From the NCBI GenBank assembly GCA_036346255.1, contig CM070625.1, forward strand, positions 39,808,520 through 39,872,519: 64,000 bases of DNA. The letters are read 5' to 3'. Positions within the stretch are counted from its first letter, which is position 1. Each line of letters opens with the position of its first letter. Source of the DNA: Ampelocalamus luodianensis (lineage: Eukaryota > Streptophyta > Magnoliopsida > Poales > Poaceae). Position numbers and translations under genes: made by a program. This document shows positions 10,900 to 22,130 of the stretch, piece after piece. The notes beneath the pieces were generated by a model. That model saw nothing but the letters and a program-made list of their open reading frames with translations, was not told the DNA's origin and ran no database searches.

Positions 10900-11590
10900 A
10901 ATTAAAAGGACATATCCAAATCCGATTTCCATTATTTTAGTGATCTTTAGCTTTCCTGAAAGCTAAGAGGATTAGCCTCGTTTTTCGTTATGGTGAGACC
11001 CTCTGGAAACTCCTCTAACAGCAAGTTTAAAACAGGTTAAGCAGACACTGTCAAACCTGGTTTAGCAAAATACTAATGGTCATTTTCATGATTACCAAAA
11101 CTGTTCTCAACAAAATCTGACAAAACACGAGATTGGCAGTGGCGTCACGCGATCACGTGATCAGGGCAGCAGGCGAACAGCAGGCAGGCAGGAGATTCGC
11201 AAGGGCGGTCGCAAGCGGCTACGCGCGGCTAGTAGGAGAACGGCGGCGCACGGAGGAAAACAAAAGAACCGCTAGTTTTTTTTTTAGAATCCACTTCTCC
11301 CATGATCTATATAAACAACAGATTCAACTCCTCCTTGAAAACTCTAAAGTAACCCGTTTTCATGTATCCCCTTTTATCTAATTATGCACGGGTCCTCAAG
11401 AGGGTTAATTTCAGAATATTTCACATTATCCCTTTAACTAAGTGCTTGGGTCTGATTACTAAAAACTGTCAGGATACCGACAGATCTGCAGAATAGTAGC
11501 GCTACAAAATTCATAACTTTTGAACCGTTTGTCCAAATGATTTGATCTAATACTCTATGAAAAGGTATTGATGTCGCCTACAATTCTCTA
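10900..11590 (-). mobile_element. LTR-derived fragment (reverse orientation) inside the CACTA, interrupted
   Basis: Two pieces resemble the plus-strand host LTR in reverse. 10915-10980 (gatctttagctttcctgaaag) matches about 48750-48795. 11420-11590 (cctttaac...gtctgattactaaaa...ctacaaaattcataacttttgaacc...ctctaggatg) matches about 48535-48710. The ~400 bases between them (10990-11400) have no counterpart in that LTR. The fragment suggests the CACTA once acquired part of a related LTR. Confidence 0.55.
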
Positions 11591-11591
11591 G

Positions 11592-12751
11592 GATGCGAAC
11601 TTATATGTTGTTATGAATGAACCTTGCTTAGGGACCATTTCTCAATCGTAATACTCATTACTCCGCTGAATGGCCATTTGTTAATTACACATTCATTCTG
11701 CTTGTTTACTCCGCCCTTTCTACATTACAAGCATTTGGTAGAGATTAGAGAATCTTGCCGCTAAATTTCCTAGATGTGTTTTTATTGAGCATGCAAATCT
11801 GATTTTCCATGTACAGATTTTGTTTATTTTAGCTCCTTTTTTGGCTAGGCAATTTAGATTACATTGAGGTGTTCTCCTGGCAGAATATGCTAGATAGTTA
11901 TATCAATTTACCAGAAGATAAACCGTTACATTCTTTGCTATTGCAATGCATTACAGGTTCTCAAGGTTTTCCCATACCCCATAAACATTACAACAGTTCA
12001 ATTTGTTTGTTGGTATGCGCTGTTGCTTTGTTCATGTGGATCACTGGTATTCTTAAGAGACCAAAGATTTCTGGTGCACTGGTAGATCTTTAACATTCTG
12101 TGACCAACTATTAGTTGTTTCAGAGTTCAGATCAGCACTTTTAAGAATTCTGAAGAGAATTGCTACCTACTATAGCTAACCGGTTATTTAGCCTCTGATT
12201 ACCTTGCATGTGCTCAACTGCTCATTGGTTTGCAGTAGAAACAATCTAATACATATTTAGTCAACTGGATCACTAGCTTTTATTCATGTAGTCAAGTCTT
12301 GCAAGTTTGCTTAACTACAAAGTTTATCATGTTTGCACTAGTGAGCATCCCATTATTTTTGTAAGTGAAACACGAGCACCATTACTTGTCACACTCTGTT
12401 TCATTAGTTGAATATTTGGTCCCTTTCCTTTTATTTTAGGGAAATAATTGGTCCCTTTCATGTGAAAGTTTTGTCCCAACTTTCTCTTTGGGTTCCTTAA
12501 TCCCCCAATCTTCTGCTTGTGCATGCACTTCCATTCGGAGGGATTTAGTAACAAATATGATGATCAATGGTAAGCTTCCATGTCGAACTCAAAGTTCCCC
12601 CCAAAAAAAGAAGGAATCTCACATAAACTACATTTGTTTGTTAGTTTTCATGATTAATTGTGTGTTCATGATTGCTGATATGGTGTGAATGATGTTGTTT
12701 GTGTAAAGTAGTGTATGAGTTATATACTACGCATTGATGCTTGAAAGTTAT
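11592..12751 (+). repeat. Right arm of the CACTA inverted repeat
   Basis: Partner of 7650-9043. It ends with gcttgaaagttat about 300 bases before the probable start codon of the TNP1-like gene, so it would be the 5' leader, first intron or promoter of that gene. The loop between the arms is about 2.5 kb. Confidence 0.9.
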
Positions 12752-13057
12752 GAAATCTATAGATATGGATGTTGTAGTATGAGTAGTTTATTCATATGCA
12801 ACAAAGTGGTGTATGTATAGTTAATCTGTTGTTGAGGTTTCATACATATACATCATGTTGGCATATAGGGCTAGATACATGCTTGATTAATGTTTCACTA
12901 GTGTCATGGTATGCCAGCCCGTTTATTTTATTCAAGCTAACTGAACACTACTGTATATAAAGTTAATTTTTAGTCAAGCAAAACAATAGCAGTGGATTAT
13001 CCTATGCTTTATTCTTATTTTTCTATTAGTGCTAAATTCTATTTAGATTGTGCTACC

Positions 13058-16000
13058 ATGGCGGTGGATGTTTGGACTATAAATCTTGAATGCGATGGGG
13101 CAGCTGAAGGACAGAAACATGTGCAAATGGAACTGGATAGAGATGAGATATGCTACTTCAACTTGATTGATTTGATCAAGGATTATGGGTACACATCAGT
13201 CGACTATCTATACTACAGGAGAAAAGATAGCTTGGTTGTAATAGAACAAGATCCTGAAGTGATGGAAATGCTTAACGAGTGTGAGAGCAAAAAGATGGTT
13301 AGCTTGTATGTGACGCGGACATCGCCACTTTAGCGCCTACCAAGTCCAACAAAGAACCATCCAAATCTAAACCAAATAAAACTAAAGGTATTAGAATGAA
13401 CATATAATTTACTCTTCTATATGTATATCTGATTATTCAAGTACAACTTAACTATTCCAAGTCATGGTAGTCATCAATGATTTATTTTCATCCAAGATTA
13501 GCCTATTCGCCCCCACCTGGTATGTGACTTAATAAATACAATCTTAACAGTCTAATACAAATATTTAGTTTAATAAAAAGATTACATATGTGTTTTATTA
13601 TATTTACTATAAACACATGTTCATGTCCCCAACATTTGTTTAGCAGGAAGAGGAGGTACAAAGAAAAAGAAAGGATTAAATGTAATGCATACTGAAGCAC
13701 TATATGCTAACGAGGTTGAGCAGCACGATGATGAGAACCAGAACACATCAGGTACAAATGTAGTTAGATCAATCTCATTCATATGGACTGCATCTTAACT
13801 AGTTACTATCACTATCATTCTGTTTTTAATAGGTGATGGTGATGAAGTACCTAATAAGCGAAAGGACTTGTTTTAACACATGTTTGGGATCTACTTGAAG
13901 GAGATCGGATAGTAGTAAAATGTAATATGCTTGGACAACCCATTGGAAAAGAAGGTGGCCTTTTAGGCCAATTTTTGGGCACCATAGCCGAGAAATGGTG
14001 GTTCTTGTCCGGTTGGTGCCAAAGATTGGAGAGAAGTTAAGAAAAACAATGCAAAACCATAATTCAATTAAATGCAGTTAGCTCAATTTTACAAGACATA
14101 ATGTTGTCAATTTAAGTATATATATGCTTGTTATCATGTCATGAAGTCAAATTCATTCATTAGTGACTTTCTTATTTTAGACAAAGTTCTTGTATCCTCG
14201 TTCATGTGAGAAATGGATATTCAAATCAATTGGAAGAGATTGGAGAAAATACAAGGCAACATTAAAAAGACACTATTTAATCCAAAGAAGAAAAGGTCTG
14301 CTTTGAGCAAAGCGTTGTCGGATGATATTGATGAAGATGATTGGAAGGCCCTAGTAAAATATTGGAAGTCCAATGAAGGAAAAGTAAGGCACCATTATTT
14401 ACGCTATTTGGCATTTTTTTACTATCACTATCTATACTATTGTTGATTTCTATATGTATAATGGTTCATTATTTATTAGTTTACTTTTCTTGTAGATCAT
14501 TAGTGAGAAGAACAAAATAAGTCGTGAAATGAAGAAGACAACACATACAGCGGGTACAAAGAGTTATGCTCGTTGGTCTGAGGACATGGTGAGTCATCTT
14601 CTGTTTAAAAATTTTATATATGATTCCTTTTACTTTTTCTTTACTGCTATTTTTTCAGAGGCAAGCTGATCCTGAAAAAAATCAGCCACATAGAGCAAAG
14701 GTTTACCTAGCAACTCACAGGAAAAGGGGAAAAGGGATAAATGAGCCAGTGGTATGCGACATGCACATGAGAATTTTTTTGCAAATATAAAATTATTTCT
14801 GTTTTCTAATGTGTGGATTTCCTGCTTGTAGGTTCAATTGGAAAATCTCCTAGACACACAACCAGAGTTAGCACAAAATAGTGAGGGAAGAGTTGCATGG
14901 GAAGGTGATGCATTACATCAGGTGTTGGGAGAAGAAAAAGCTGGACAAGTGCACGGCATGGGATTGCTTCCAGTTCCTAAACAAATTTATGGTCGAAGAA
15001 CACACCATTTTAAGGACATTAATATAGTTTCAATAGATGGCTCATCATCTGATATAGAGACTCACATGTTGGAGGAAATAAGGCAACTCAAAGAGCATTC
15101 TAGAATGCAAGACAAAGTTATTGCGAGAACTAAAAACAATCAAAGACACCATGAGAACCAAGAAGCAACAATGGTAACAATGTACATTTTAATTTGTAAC
15201 TCCATATTGAAATGTGTTACTCAAATTTTATATCTTTTCTAGGAAAATTGTGCTAGGAGTGATCATAACAATTCTCAGAATCAAGCGGTGCATTCTAAAA
15301 GAAAGGTATTTGCTCTATTTTCCATGTTTTCACCTAAGCTAGTCTTTTGGTTTTAATATTGTTTCAAATTTTAGAGAGTTCAATGTGATACACCCAACCG
15401 TAATGAGGATTCCTTAAACACAGGATGAATTGGTAAAGTCACTTGCTTGTGAATTTAATATTTATTTATCCACAAAGGATTTTATAATAACTAATGCTAC
15501 TATCTTTTTCTCTTTACTAGAATAAAGAGACATGTGAGTCTGAATTTAGTGACGATGACAATCTACTTTTATCTAGGGAAAAGGTTATCAACTAGTTTCT
15601 TGTATTTAAGAATAATAGTATACTCTTAGTTTATTACATGTTATTATTTTTAACTAGTAATTATCATTTGAATGAATTTGAATTGGAATCATGCAAAGTG
15701 ACAATAATGACAAGGAAATACAAGAAGCGTAAGGACATGCAATAATTCAACGATGCCTCGATAATGATTCTAGACAAACAGAGGTACACTTTTTCAATAT
15801 ACCATTGAATAAAATATATTAGACTTGTAATGTCAGTTATTCAAGATGCGTAATATTGTAACAATGTATAAATACAATTATCTTTCTCTTCCTTTCAGTT
15901 TGATTCCTCTCAAAGGAGTTCCACCACAAGTAGAATAACAAAGAAACAAAAGGTATCTATGAACCACACTTTGCTGTAATTATAGTAAAATTTTGTCTTA

Positions 16001-16589
16001 TTATTTCATACTTTATTTTATGTGTAAGGGTCATCACGGAGGGCTTGGAGAGACTACAACCATTGCACACCAAGAGGTGGCTCGTGACAAGGCTACATGC
16101 CACAAGCGTCAAACACATAAACAACATCCTGTAATGAAGGTAGACGAACATAATATCACTTGTTCTAATTGCAAGATCTTGATGTACAACTAAGGGTTGT
16201 TGGTCACTAAGAGATTATGTCAAATTAATGTAGGTTGGGTCCATGGTGCTACTAATGACTTCAAAATATCCTAATAAGGCTAATGTGGCCTTTGCAACTC
16301 TCTTGAGCACTGATCCAGAAGTCATTGTTGGTGGAGTTAAGACAGGAAGTCAATTCTACAAAGTGCGTATCAATCATCCTATAGCAAAAGAGGAGCCATT
16401 AGTGAGGCCCATACCTGGGTGCAACAATATTGGTGATGCCCAAGCCAAAGGAGTCCCAATTGCTTGGCCTTCGATGTTTGTATGTTCAAACTAGCAGCTT
16501 TCTTAACTCTACGTCAATGTACATATTTGGCCTAATTTGTAATGTTACAACTTACATTTTCTTTGCAGGTTGAAATGATTAATGGTTAA
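13058..16589 (+). pseudogene. TNP1-like CACTA gene (PB1-like, Transposase_24 and Transposase_23 regions), multi-exon, frameshifted
   Basis: The likely start is the ATG at 13058, in a strong context (gctaccATGGcg). Exon 1 carries a PB1-like N-terminal domain (YFNLIDLIKDYGY...LYYRRKDS) and is broken near 13317 by a frameshift. Exons follow at about 13647-13751, 13833-14050, 14181-14383, 14496-14588, 14659-14751, 14832-15173 and 15243-15305. Several small exons come next, then 16029-16138, 16234-16480 and 16569-16589 (stop), most with GT/AG borders. The 14181-14751 exons match the plant Ptta/En/Spm family (EKWIFKSIGRDW...). The 16234 exon matches the TNP1/En/Spm C-terminal family (STDPEVIVGGVKTGSQFYKV). 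Frameshifts also sit near 13862, 13992 and 14272. TNP1/TNPA-class proteins bind subterminal repeats and do not carry the catalytic core. Confidence 0.8.
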
Positions 16590-16904
16590 AGTCATACATC
16601 GATGTGTACAAAGAATGGAAGAAGAAGAAGCAATGGAATTTATGAATACTAGTTCTTGAATTTTTCTTTCTAGTATGGACAATGTGTGTTTGCTCTCTAG
16701 AGCCATATCCTCATGTACATATACTATGATTTGATATGAACAAGCACTATGTTTGAAATCGTGCTACGATATGTGGATCTTGCTATGATTATTGAAATTT
16801 GTGGTTTATGTGATTTTGCAATGTGTCATGTTCAGTGTGATTCTATAATAATCATGTGCCACATGTATAAGCAAAATAAATATTTGTTTCATAATATGAA
16901 TATG
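16590..16904. other. 3' flank of the TNP1-like gene
   Basis: AT-rich sequence with no open frame, presumably the 3' untranslated region and spacer before the subterminal repeats. Confidence 0.4.
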
Positions 16905-17280
16905 TTACAATAGATATAAACAAGTGTTACAAATCATGTGTTCCTTTGTTCCATACCGTGCTCTACCACAATGTAGAAGTGTTACTAGAAATAAAAACAA
17001 TGTTACAATGAGACAATCAACTGTAACACTAGACAAATGTTCGATAGATTAGTTAATGTGTTACAAACTATGCATTCTACCATAATGTGAAGTGTTACTA
17101 GAGCAAAAACGTGTTACAACAAAAATCATTGTAGCACTAGACAAATGTTCCTGTAGACAAAAAAATGTGTTACAATCAACCATCTATAGTAACATGGCCA
17201 ATTGGAACACAAAAAAAATGTGTTACTAAGAGCGCTAGTAACACTTTTTCCAACCTATAGTAACACAATTTGGTGTTACT
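16905..17280. repeat. CACTA subterminal repeats, right
   Basis: Repeated GTGTTAC/GTAACAC units in both orientations (for example near 16905, 16932, 16979, 17001, 17061, 17092 and 17166). They mirror the left subterminal array. Confidence 0.85.
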
Positions 17281-17302
17281 ATATCCTTGTTTTGTAGTAG
17301 TG
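17281..17302 (-). repeat. CACTA terminal inverted repeat, right
   Basis: Exact reverse complement of 6181-6202, ending in TAGTG. Confidence 0.95.
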
Positions 17303-17905
17303 ATTGATAATGCGTGTTTGCAATGAGAATCCTTTATTTTCAGTCGAGTTCTGTTGTGTGTCCCTGGTTAAAGGAGGTACTCCTTGTTAAGATGAAGAAA
17401 TCGATTGAGAAATAGGACAAGAGTTCCGAATGTGTTGTGCATGTTGTGTGCTTTAGTACCCAAGGGGAAGTTGGCCCAAGGTACATTGACTGTTTCTGAT
17501 AGTTACGGGGATTTTGGAAGATGGCGTATCGCTAGGACTGTCTTGGGTCCACACGCAAAGTACGCATCGTCTAGTATGTTCTGGTGCTGAGTGAGCACCT
17601 AGGAGATCCGGAGATTTGAGGTTTCGTTTGAGTCGTTGACAAGCGAGTAAAAACCTCACGTCCGAGTCTCACCTGGTACGTATACTAGGGAGGTCGGAAC
17701 GAGCGTTGAGGCATAAGACGTTGGTTTCCATCAAAGTGCTATGGTCGCATCAGTATGAGCGAGAATCGACATGGAAACTAGAGTCTCGCATGCACGAGTA
17801 GTATCTAGATTTGTTCACAACAGGTACGTGTTACGTTATTAGTTTTTCAGCTGCATCTCACCTTTCACATAGGTCGGTGTGAGCATTCGGGGTCGAATCC
17901 TGTTT
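17303..17905 (+). mobile_element. Internal 3' region of the plus-strand Ty3-type element, right piece
   Basis: Continuation of 5125-6180 after the CACTA. No long open frame and no recognised domain. It leads directly into the polypurine tract at 17906, with the phrase ggggtcgaatcctgtttaag that resembles the sequence before the 3' LTR of many Ty3 elements. Confidence 0.5.
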
Positions 17906-17918
17906 AAGGGGGGTAGAA
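17906..17918 (+). other. Polypurine tract of the plus-strand Ty3-type element
   Basis: AAGGGGGGTAGAA lies immediately before TGTAATATTCC, the start of the LTR. It would prime plus-strand DNA synthesis. Confidence 0.75.
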
Positions 17919-18493
17919 TGTAATATTCCAATTTATTATAAGAAAGAAAGTGTTCAAAAGAGAAAATAGACATAAGAAAAAGGGGGATTCTATATTTCTT
18001 TGGTAACCTGGTGATGAACCCGAATGTCCGATTGTTGGCCCGATCTTTCGATGAGAACGATAAGTTTGGTAGTAGTCGCTCAACTCTCACGATCCTGGCA
18101 CGAACTCGCAAGGCCCGAAACCACGCAATCGCTGAACTGCTCGACAAGTCGTTATCAACCGAGCACGAATACCCGATTGACCTGACCATGAAGGTCGATT
18201 CCTGCATACACCAAGAAGCATGCAAGAACAAGATAAAGCAATCTGAAATTGCAATTAGGAATTGAAATATTTGAATTAAGTTGGAATTCTAAATAAGGAT
18301 CTTAATTGGGTGGTCTAGTCGACACACGCAAAAGATACAAGTTGCAGCGAAGGCAAACTACACATAAACAAAATCCAAGGAAACTGGAGGGGGTGCATCC
18401 TCCTTAAATAGGGGATGAGGAGCCATAAATCTAAAACAAATAGTGGGGTGGGACTAAAACTTGTGGTTACTATTCATGTGAACAGTAACCATG
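17919..18493 (+). mobile_element. 3' LTR of the plus-strand element, 5' part (split by the Tekay array)
   Basis: It begins TGTAATATTCC directly after a polypurine tract. The same LTR resumes at 47790 and ends TGTTACA at 50287, giving about 3.07 kb when the insert and one copy of the duplicated CCATG are set aside. The open frame at 18011-18265 has no recognisable domain. Confidence 0.8.
18489..18493. repeat. Target site duplication CCATG, left
   Basis: CCATG directly precedes LTR A (TGTGGGC...) and is repeated directly after LTR C at 47790-47794. Confidence 0.9.
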
Positions 18494-20042
18494 TGTGGGC
18501 TCCCCGGGTTATTGGAAATGTACTTAATTAAATTCATACAGTAACATGATTATTAATGAAGGAACAGTACTGTCCCTCAATTAAAGATCATGCTAAGGGT
18601 ATAAATTCAACAAGTAACAATTCCAATAAACAGGATCCCCGAATATATATATATCTCACAATGGTTCCCAGGATCAATGACCATTGCATATATATATCCT
18701 TTAACAACATTGCATCATACACATACAAGTCGTACATTTGCATAATTAAACATAAGTTTACAACATTCGGGTTTAGTACTACAATATAGAGTGACTTGGT
18801 CACTACAACATATTCAACAATGGAAGCAAAATAAACTAAAAAAAGTCCACCAATGGCCTCATCCACCCAGCAGCAATTGCGTGGAGGAAAGAAGTAGCGT
18901 TACTCGTTAGCGTCACCCGATCGGCGCTAACTGGTACTTCATAAAGGAAACCGTCCTCACCGCAACAATAGGTGATAGCACCTTGAGTACGGAAGGTACT
19001 CGGCAAGTCTTACACAAACTATTAAAATAAAGTGTTGATTAGAGCCTAACCAAAGGAATAGAATTGTTACATGCATAAGGTTACAACAGAAGGTATAAAG
19101 GTTCAGATTTGCATAAAGCAGACATCTTAACCTACAATTGCTAAATTTTGGTAAAGCAATTTAATAAATCAAATTTGGACTAAAACAGTACATAAAGACA
19201 TTAAAAGTAAGCGATGCGATGCATGATTCCCTCATGCAAACCGAAATAAACCCAAAACAGATTTTTAAATCAAAGCTTCTATACAGTGACATCAATTCAA
19301 GTTATCGTCCATGACCGTGGACACGCTATTCGAACAGTTTATACCTGCAGGTGTACATCTTTACCCACATAACTTAGCTAGCCCGTTGCCTTGGATGCCT
19401 CCGAATGATGACATACTTCCTTTGGTATGCCGACCGGGAAACTAAGATTTGGTATTTTCAACAAGCTAACACTATTGAGTTGGACCCCATGTGTGAACCG
19501 ATCCCGCTTAAACAACGATCGATAGCATCCGCTAACCGGGCACACATGTTGCGTCGATAATGCCGATCCAAACAATTTAATGCGAATTGGGTTCCCTACC
19601 CATAGTAGAATGCTATCGGCACCATTAAGGTATCGTATATGCGACGAGGCACATATACGCCCTCACCCTCCTAAGAACATCCGATCTCGACATACAAGCT
19701 CACACGGCATAAAACGCAGCCTCCTCGGACCAAAGCATCTATGCCATACAAGGTCAATACACATATCCTTACTCTCTGTTTCCAACTCAATAGTCTTAAC
19801 ATTTTACTTAACCAAACAGCGCCCATACATCGTGCATGTGGAAGTACGTGGGGACTTGAACCGAATAGTCGAGTTCGGTCCTTAATTAACCCTGACAAGT
19901 CCACCACAAAACCCAATCTCGTGCACAAAAGCACCATCACTAGCTTCCTCTTGTCGGATCAATTTGAATTTCAAATACAAGACCGATTTAAAGAAATCGG
20001 ACAAAGAGTTTAAAATAACAATAGTTCGATTGTGATTCCATG

Positions 20043-20065
20043 TTTGACAAGATATGCTTGTCAAA
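20043..20065. repeat. Conserved LTR hairpin 1
   Basis: Arms TTTGACAAG and CTTGTCAAA with the 5-base loop atatg. Also present in LTRs B, C and D at corresponding positions, including the diverged D copy. Confidence 0.75.
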
Positions 20066-20736
20066 CTCTAAAATCTCTAGATCGCATGTCTAAGCCAAAA
20101 CTGAAAATATAGGTTATGATATACCGTACTATGCTAAGGTTAAGTGTATGGTGACAATTGAGGTAATCCATCATGTTTGGTCATAGCTAACTACTAACAG
20201 ATCACATTTTGTATTTTCAGAAAAAATAGCATGCACAGATATCACTGGATTTGTAAAAGCTATTGTACAAAATTTGGGATCAATATGGTGCAAAGAGGAT
20301 GCTTGCCTTGATAATAATAAATTCCTGTTGCAGGCTCTAGTTGCTCAGAAATAGGTTCAAGGATTTCAGAAGAACCAGATTCTAAAAAGAGACAATAAAC
20401 TCCAATAAATACCAAAACTGACAATAAGTCCAAAATGGAAGAAATATGCATGATTCTAGTATGCTTAAGCCATAACTACCCATATTAGTGATAATAACCC
20501 ATAATATAGCTTCTCAAGCTTTCAAAAGACAGAAACTAGAGTTTAGTGCAAAGTCCCAGTTTTCAGATTTTAAAAGAGCTGAAAACAGGACAGATTGCAA
20601 GTTTCGGAAAAAGGAATATAGAACATGCAAAAATTCATAAATTAAACTTAGCATGATCTTTTAGGGTAATTAATATCCCAAACCAACCTTAGTCTAACCC
20701 TAACTAGTGAGATTACATCAACTAAGAAGAAATTCA

Positions 20737-20761
20737 TTTTTGTCGGTTAAACCGACAAAAA
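20737..20761. repeat. Conserved LTR hairpin 2
   Basis: Perfect 12-base arms TTTTTGTCGGTT and AACCGACAAAAA around a single A. Identical at 35593-35617 (LTR B) and 45770-45794 (LTR C). Degenerate in LTR D near 54825. Confidence 0.8.
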
Positions 20762-21257
20762 GAAACAGAGACAGATCTCAACTAGAAGTTAAAATAGATG
20801 ATGACAAGAATGGAAAGATCAACTTGTCATGTTTGCTAGGTTTAGTCAAAACCTAAATAAGATGGTAAGTTGACAGAAGAACCCTAGGTTTTGAAAATGA
20901 CATGGAAAACCGAAAAGGTATAATATCAACTTTTCAGTTTGAAGCAAGTTGAAGCTACTGATGCTTAAAAGAATGATTCACAGGAGCATCTAAGGTCCTT
21001 AAAATGCTCAAGATATCATAACTAGGGTTTTTAGCTTACCAGGATGGAAAAAGGAGCCAAGGACTCTGAAAACCGATGATGATGGACAGAGAAATAAACT
21101 CTGGATTTAACCTACAAAAGATAACCAATCTTTATTGTAAGTAAAACCAAAGGCTTAAGGTAGATAAGCAATGATCAAGAGCAAGAAACTCCACCGACAG
21201 CAATGGAGGAAAGTGAGCTTGGTGGTCAACAATGGTGCAGACTTCAAAAAGCTAGGG

Positions 21258-21265
21258 TTTATATA
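21258..21265 (-). promoter_or_regulatory. TATA box of LTR A
   Basis: The minus strand reads TATATAAACCC. Counterparts lie at 36114-36121 (B), 46290-46297 (C) and 55331-55337 (D). It sits about 1.4 kb from the minus-strand LTR start, upstream of a leader-like region. Confidence 0.6.
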
Positions 21266-21479
21266 TGGATGTTGAGCTACAGGGCAAGATAGAAAGATCT
21301 AGAGTTGATGAGGTGTCCATTTAGGGCTAATTATCCCAAAAATTAGTTGCAAAAACTTTGGGATAAATCCTCTCCCCGCTTCTGAGAAATCTGCTACCGA
21401 GAGAGAGGGAAGAAGATAAGAGTCACCGACATGTGGGCCCCATTGTCATCCTCACCGTGTTTCACAAAAGCTCAAAAGA

Positions 21480-22130
21480 ATATCAGCCGTCCGATTGGAA
21501 ATGGGCGGCTGTGATAAATCGAGAGATTAAATGATTTGAATCGGTACCACTTAATATGGACCGCACGATCTAGATCGACCGATCGGGATTAAAACGAGCT
21601 CAAAGGAATCTCGAGATCCACTTTCAAATCGACGCGTTGGATTGAAATCCAACGCCACTAAAAGAATACACGCCACCCCTTTTAGATGCGATGGCACAAC
21701 ACCGTTGGATTTGATTTCTACGATCGGGATGGAAAATTGAACCGGATGGTCCGATTGCATACACCAATCTAGACCCCACGATCGAAATCCAACGACCCAC
21801 TAGATTTGGGCCTTAACAGCGCACGATTAAAAGGAAGCGCCGTAGGATTTAAATCCAAGGGCCCATATAATCGCGCGCCTTTGATTTCAAAATGAAATGA
21901 GCGACGCGGTTAGATCAAAAATGAACGGCCACGATTGTGCGGGGATCCGGAGTCGTCCGAATGCATACACTAATCTCGTTCGTTAGATCAAGATCCAACG
22001 GCGGAGATTAAATTGCACACGTGGACAGCTCGCGGCGTTATAGACTCGCCTGTTCGATTGAAGATCGACGCTCATAACACGCGTGGATTTTGGGCTCGCG
22101 CTCAACGTGGATCGGCTGCACTAATTTGAT
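21480..22130. repeat. Dyad-symmetric ATCCAACGG-type motif array in LTR A U3
   Basis: About nine imperfect small palindromes of the type CGTTGGATTGAAATCCAACG occur every 50-90 bases. Examples are at 21640, 21795, 21845 and 21985, with variants such as gttcgattgaagatcgacg. They lie 0.2-0.9 kb upstream of the TATA box on the minus strand. The same array occurs in B, C and, more diverged, D. Confidence 0.7.

Larger units (their letters stand above)
6181..17302 (+). mobile_element. CACTA (En/Spm) DNA transposon, 11.1 kb, TNP1-type only
   Basis: It starts CACTACTACAAAACAAGGAT and ends with the reverse complement, giving 22-bp terminal inverted repeats. Beside them are dense subterminal GTAACAC/GTGTTAC repeats in both orientations, as expected for binding sites of a TNPA-type protein. 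Inside are a large inverted duplication (7650-9043 and 11592-12751), a GC-rich island (9985-10470) and a TNP1-like gene (13058-16589). I see no TNPD/TNP2-type catalytic transposase, so it was probably mobilised by another copy. The flanking trinucleotides are ttg (left) and att (right, followed by g), so the usual 3-bp target duplication is imperfect. Confidence 0.92.

Noticed and set aside
6178..17305. Exact 3-bp target duplication of the CACTA
   Set aside because: Flanks are ttg and att(g), which do not match exactly. An extra base on the right would restore ttg, but I cannot show it.
18644..18660. AT dinucleotide runs (tatatatata) in the LTRs as satellite or promoter elements
   Set aside because: Very short, at fixed positions in every LTR copy and not at an expected TATA position.
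18556..20064. Open frames inside LTR A (repeated in B, C and D)
   Set aside because: They recur only because the LTR DNA is repeated; starts, stops and frames change between copies, and no domain is visible.
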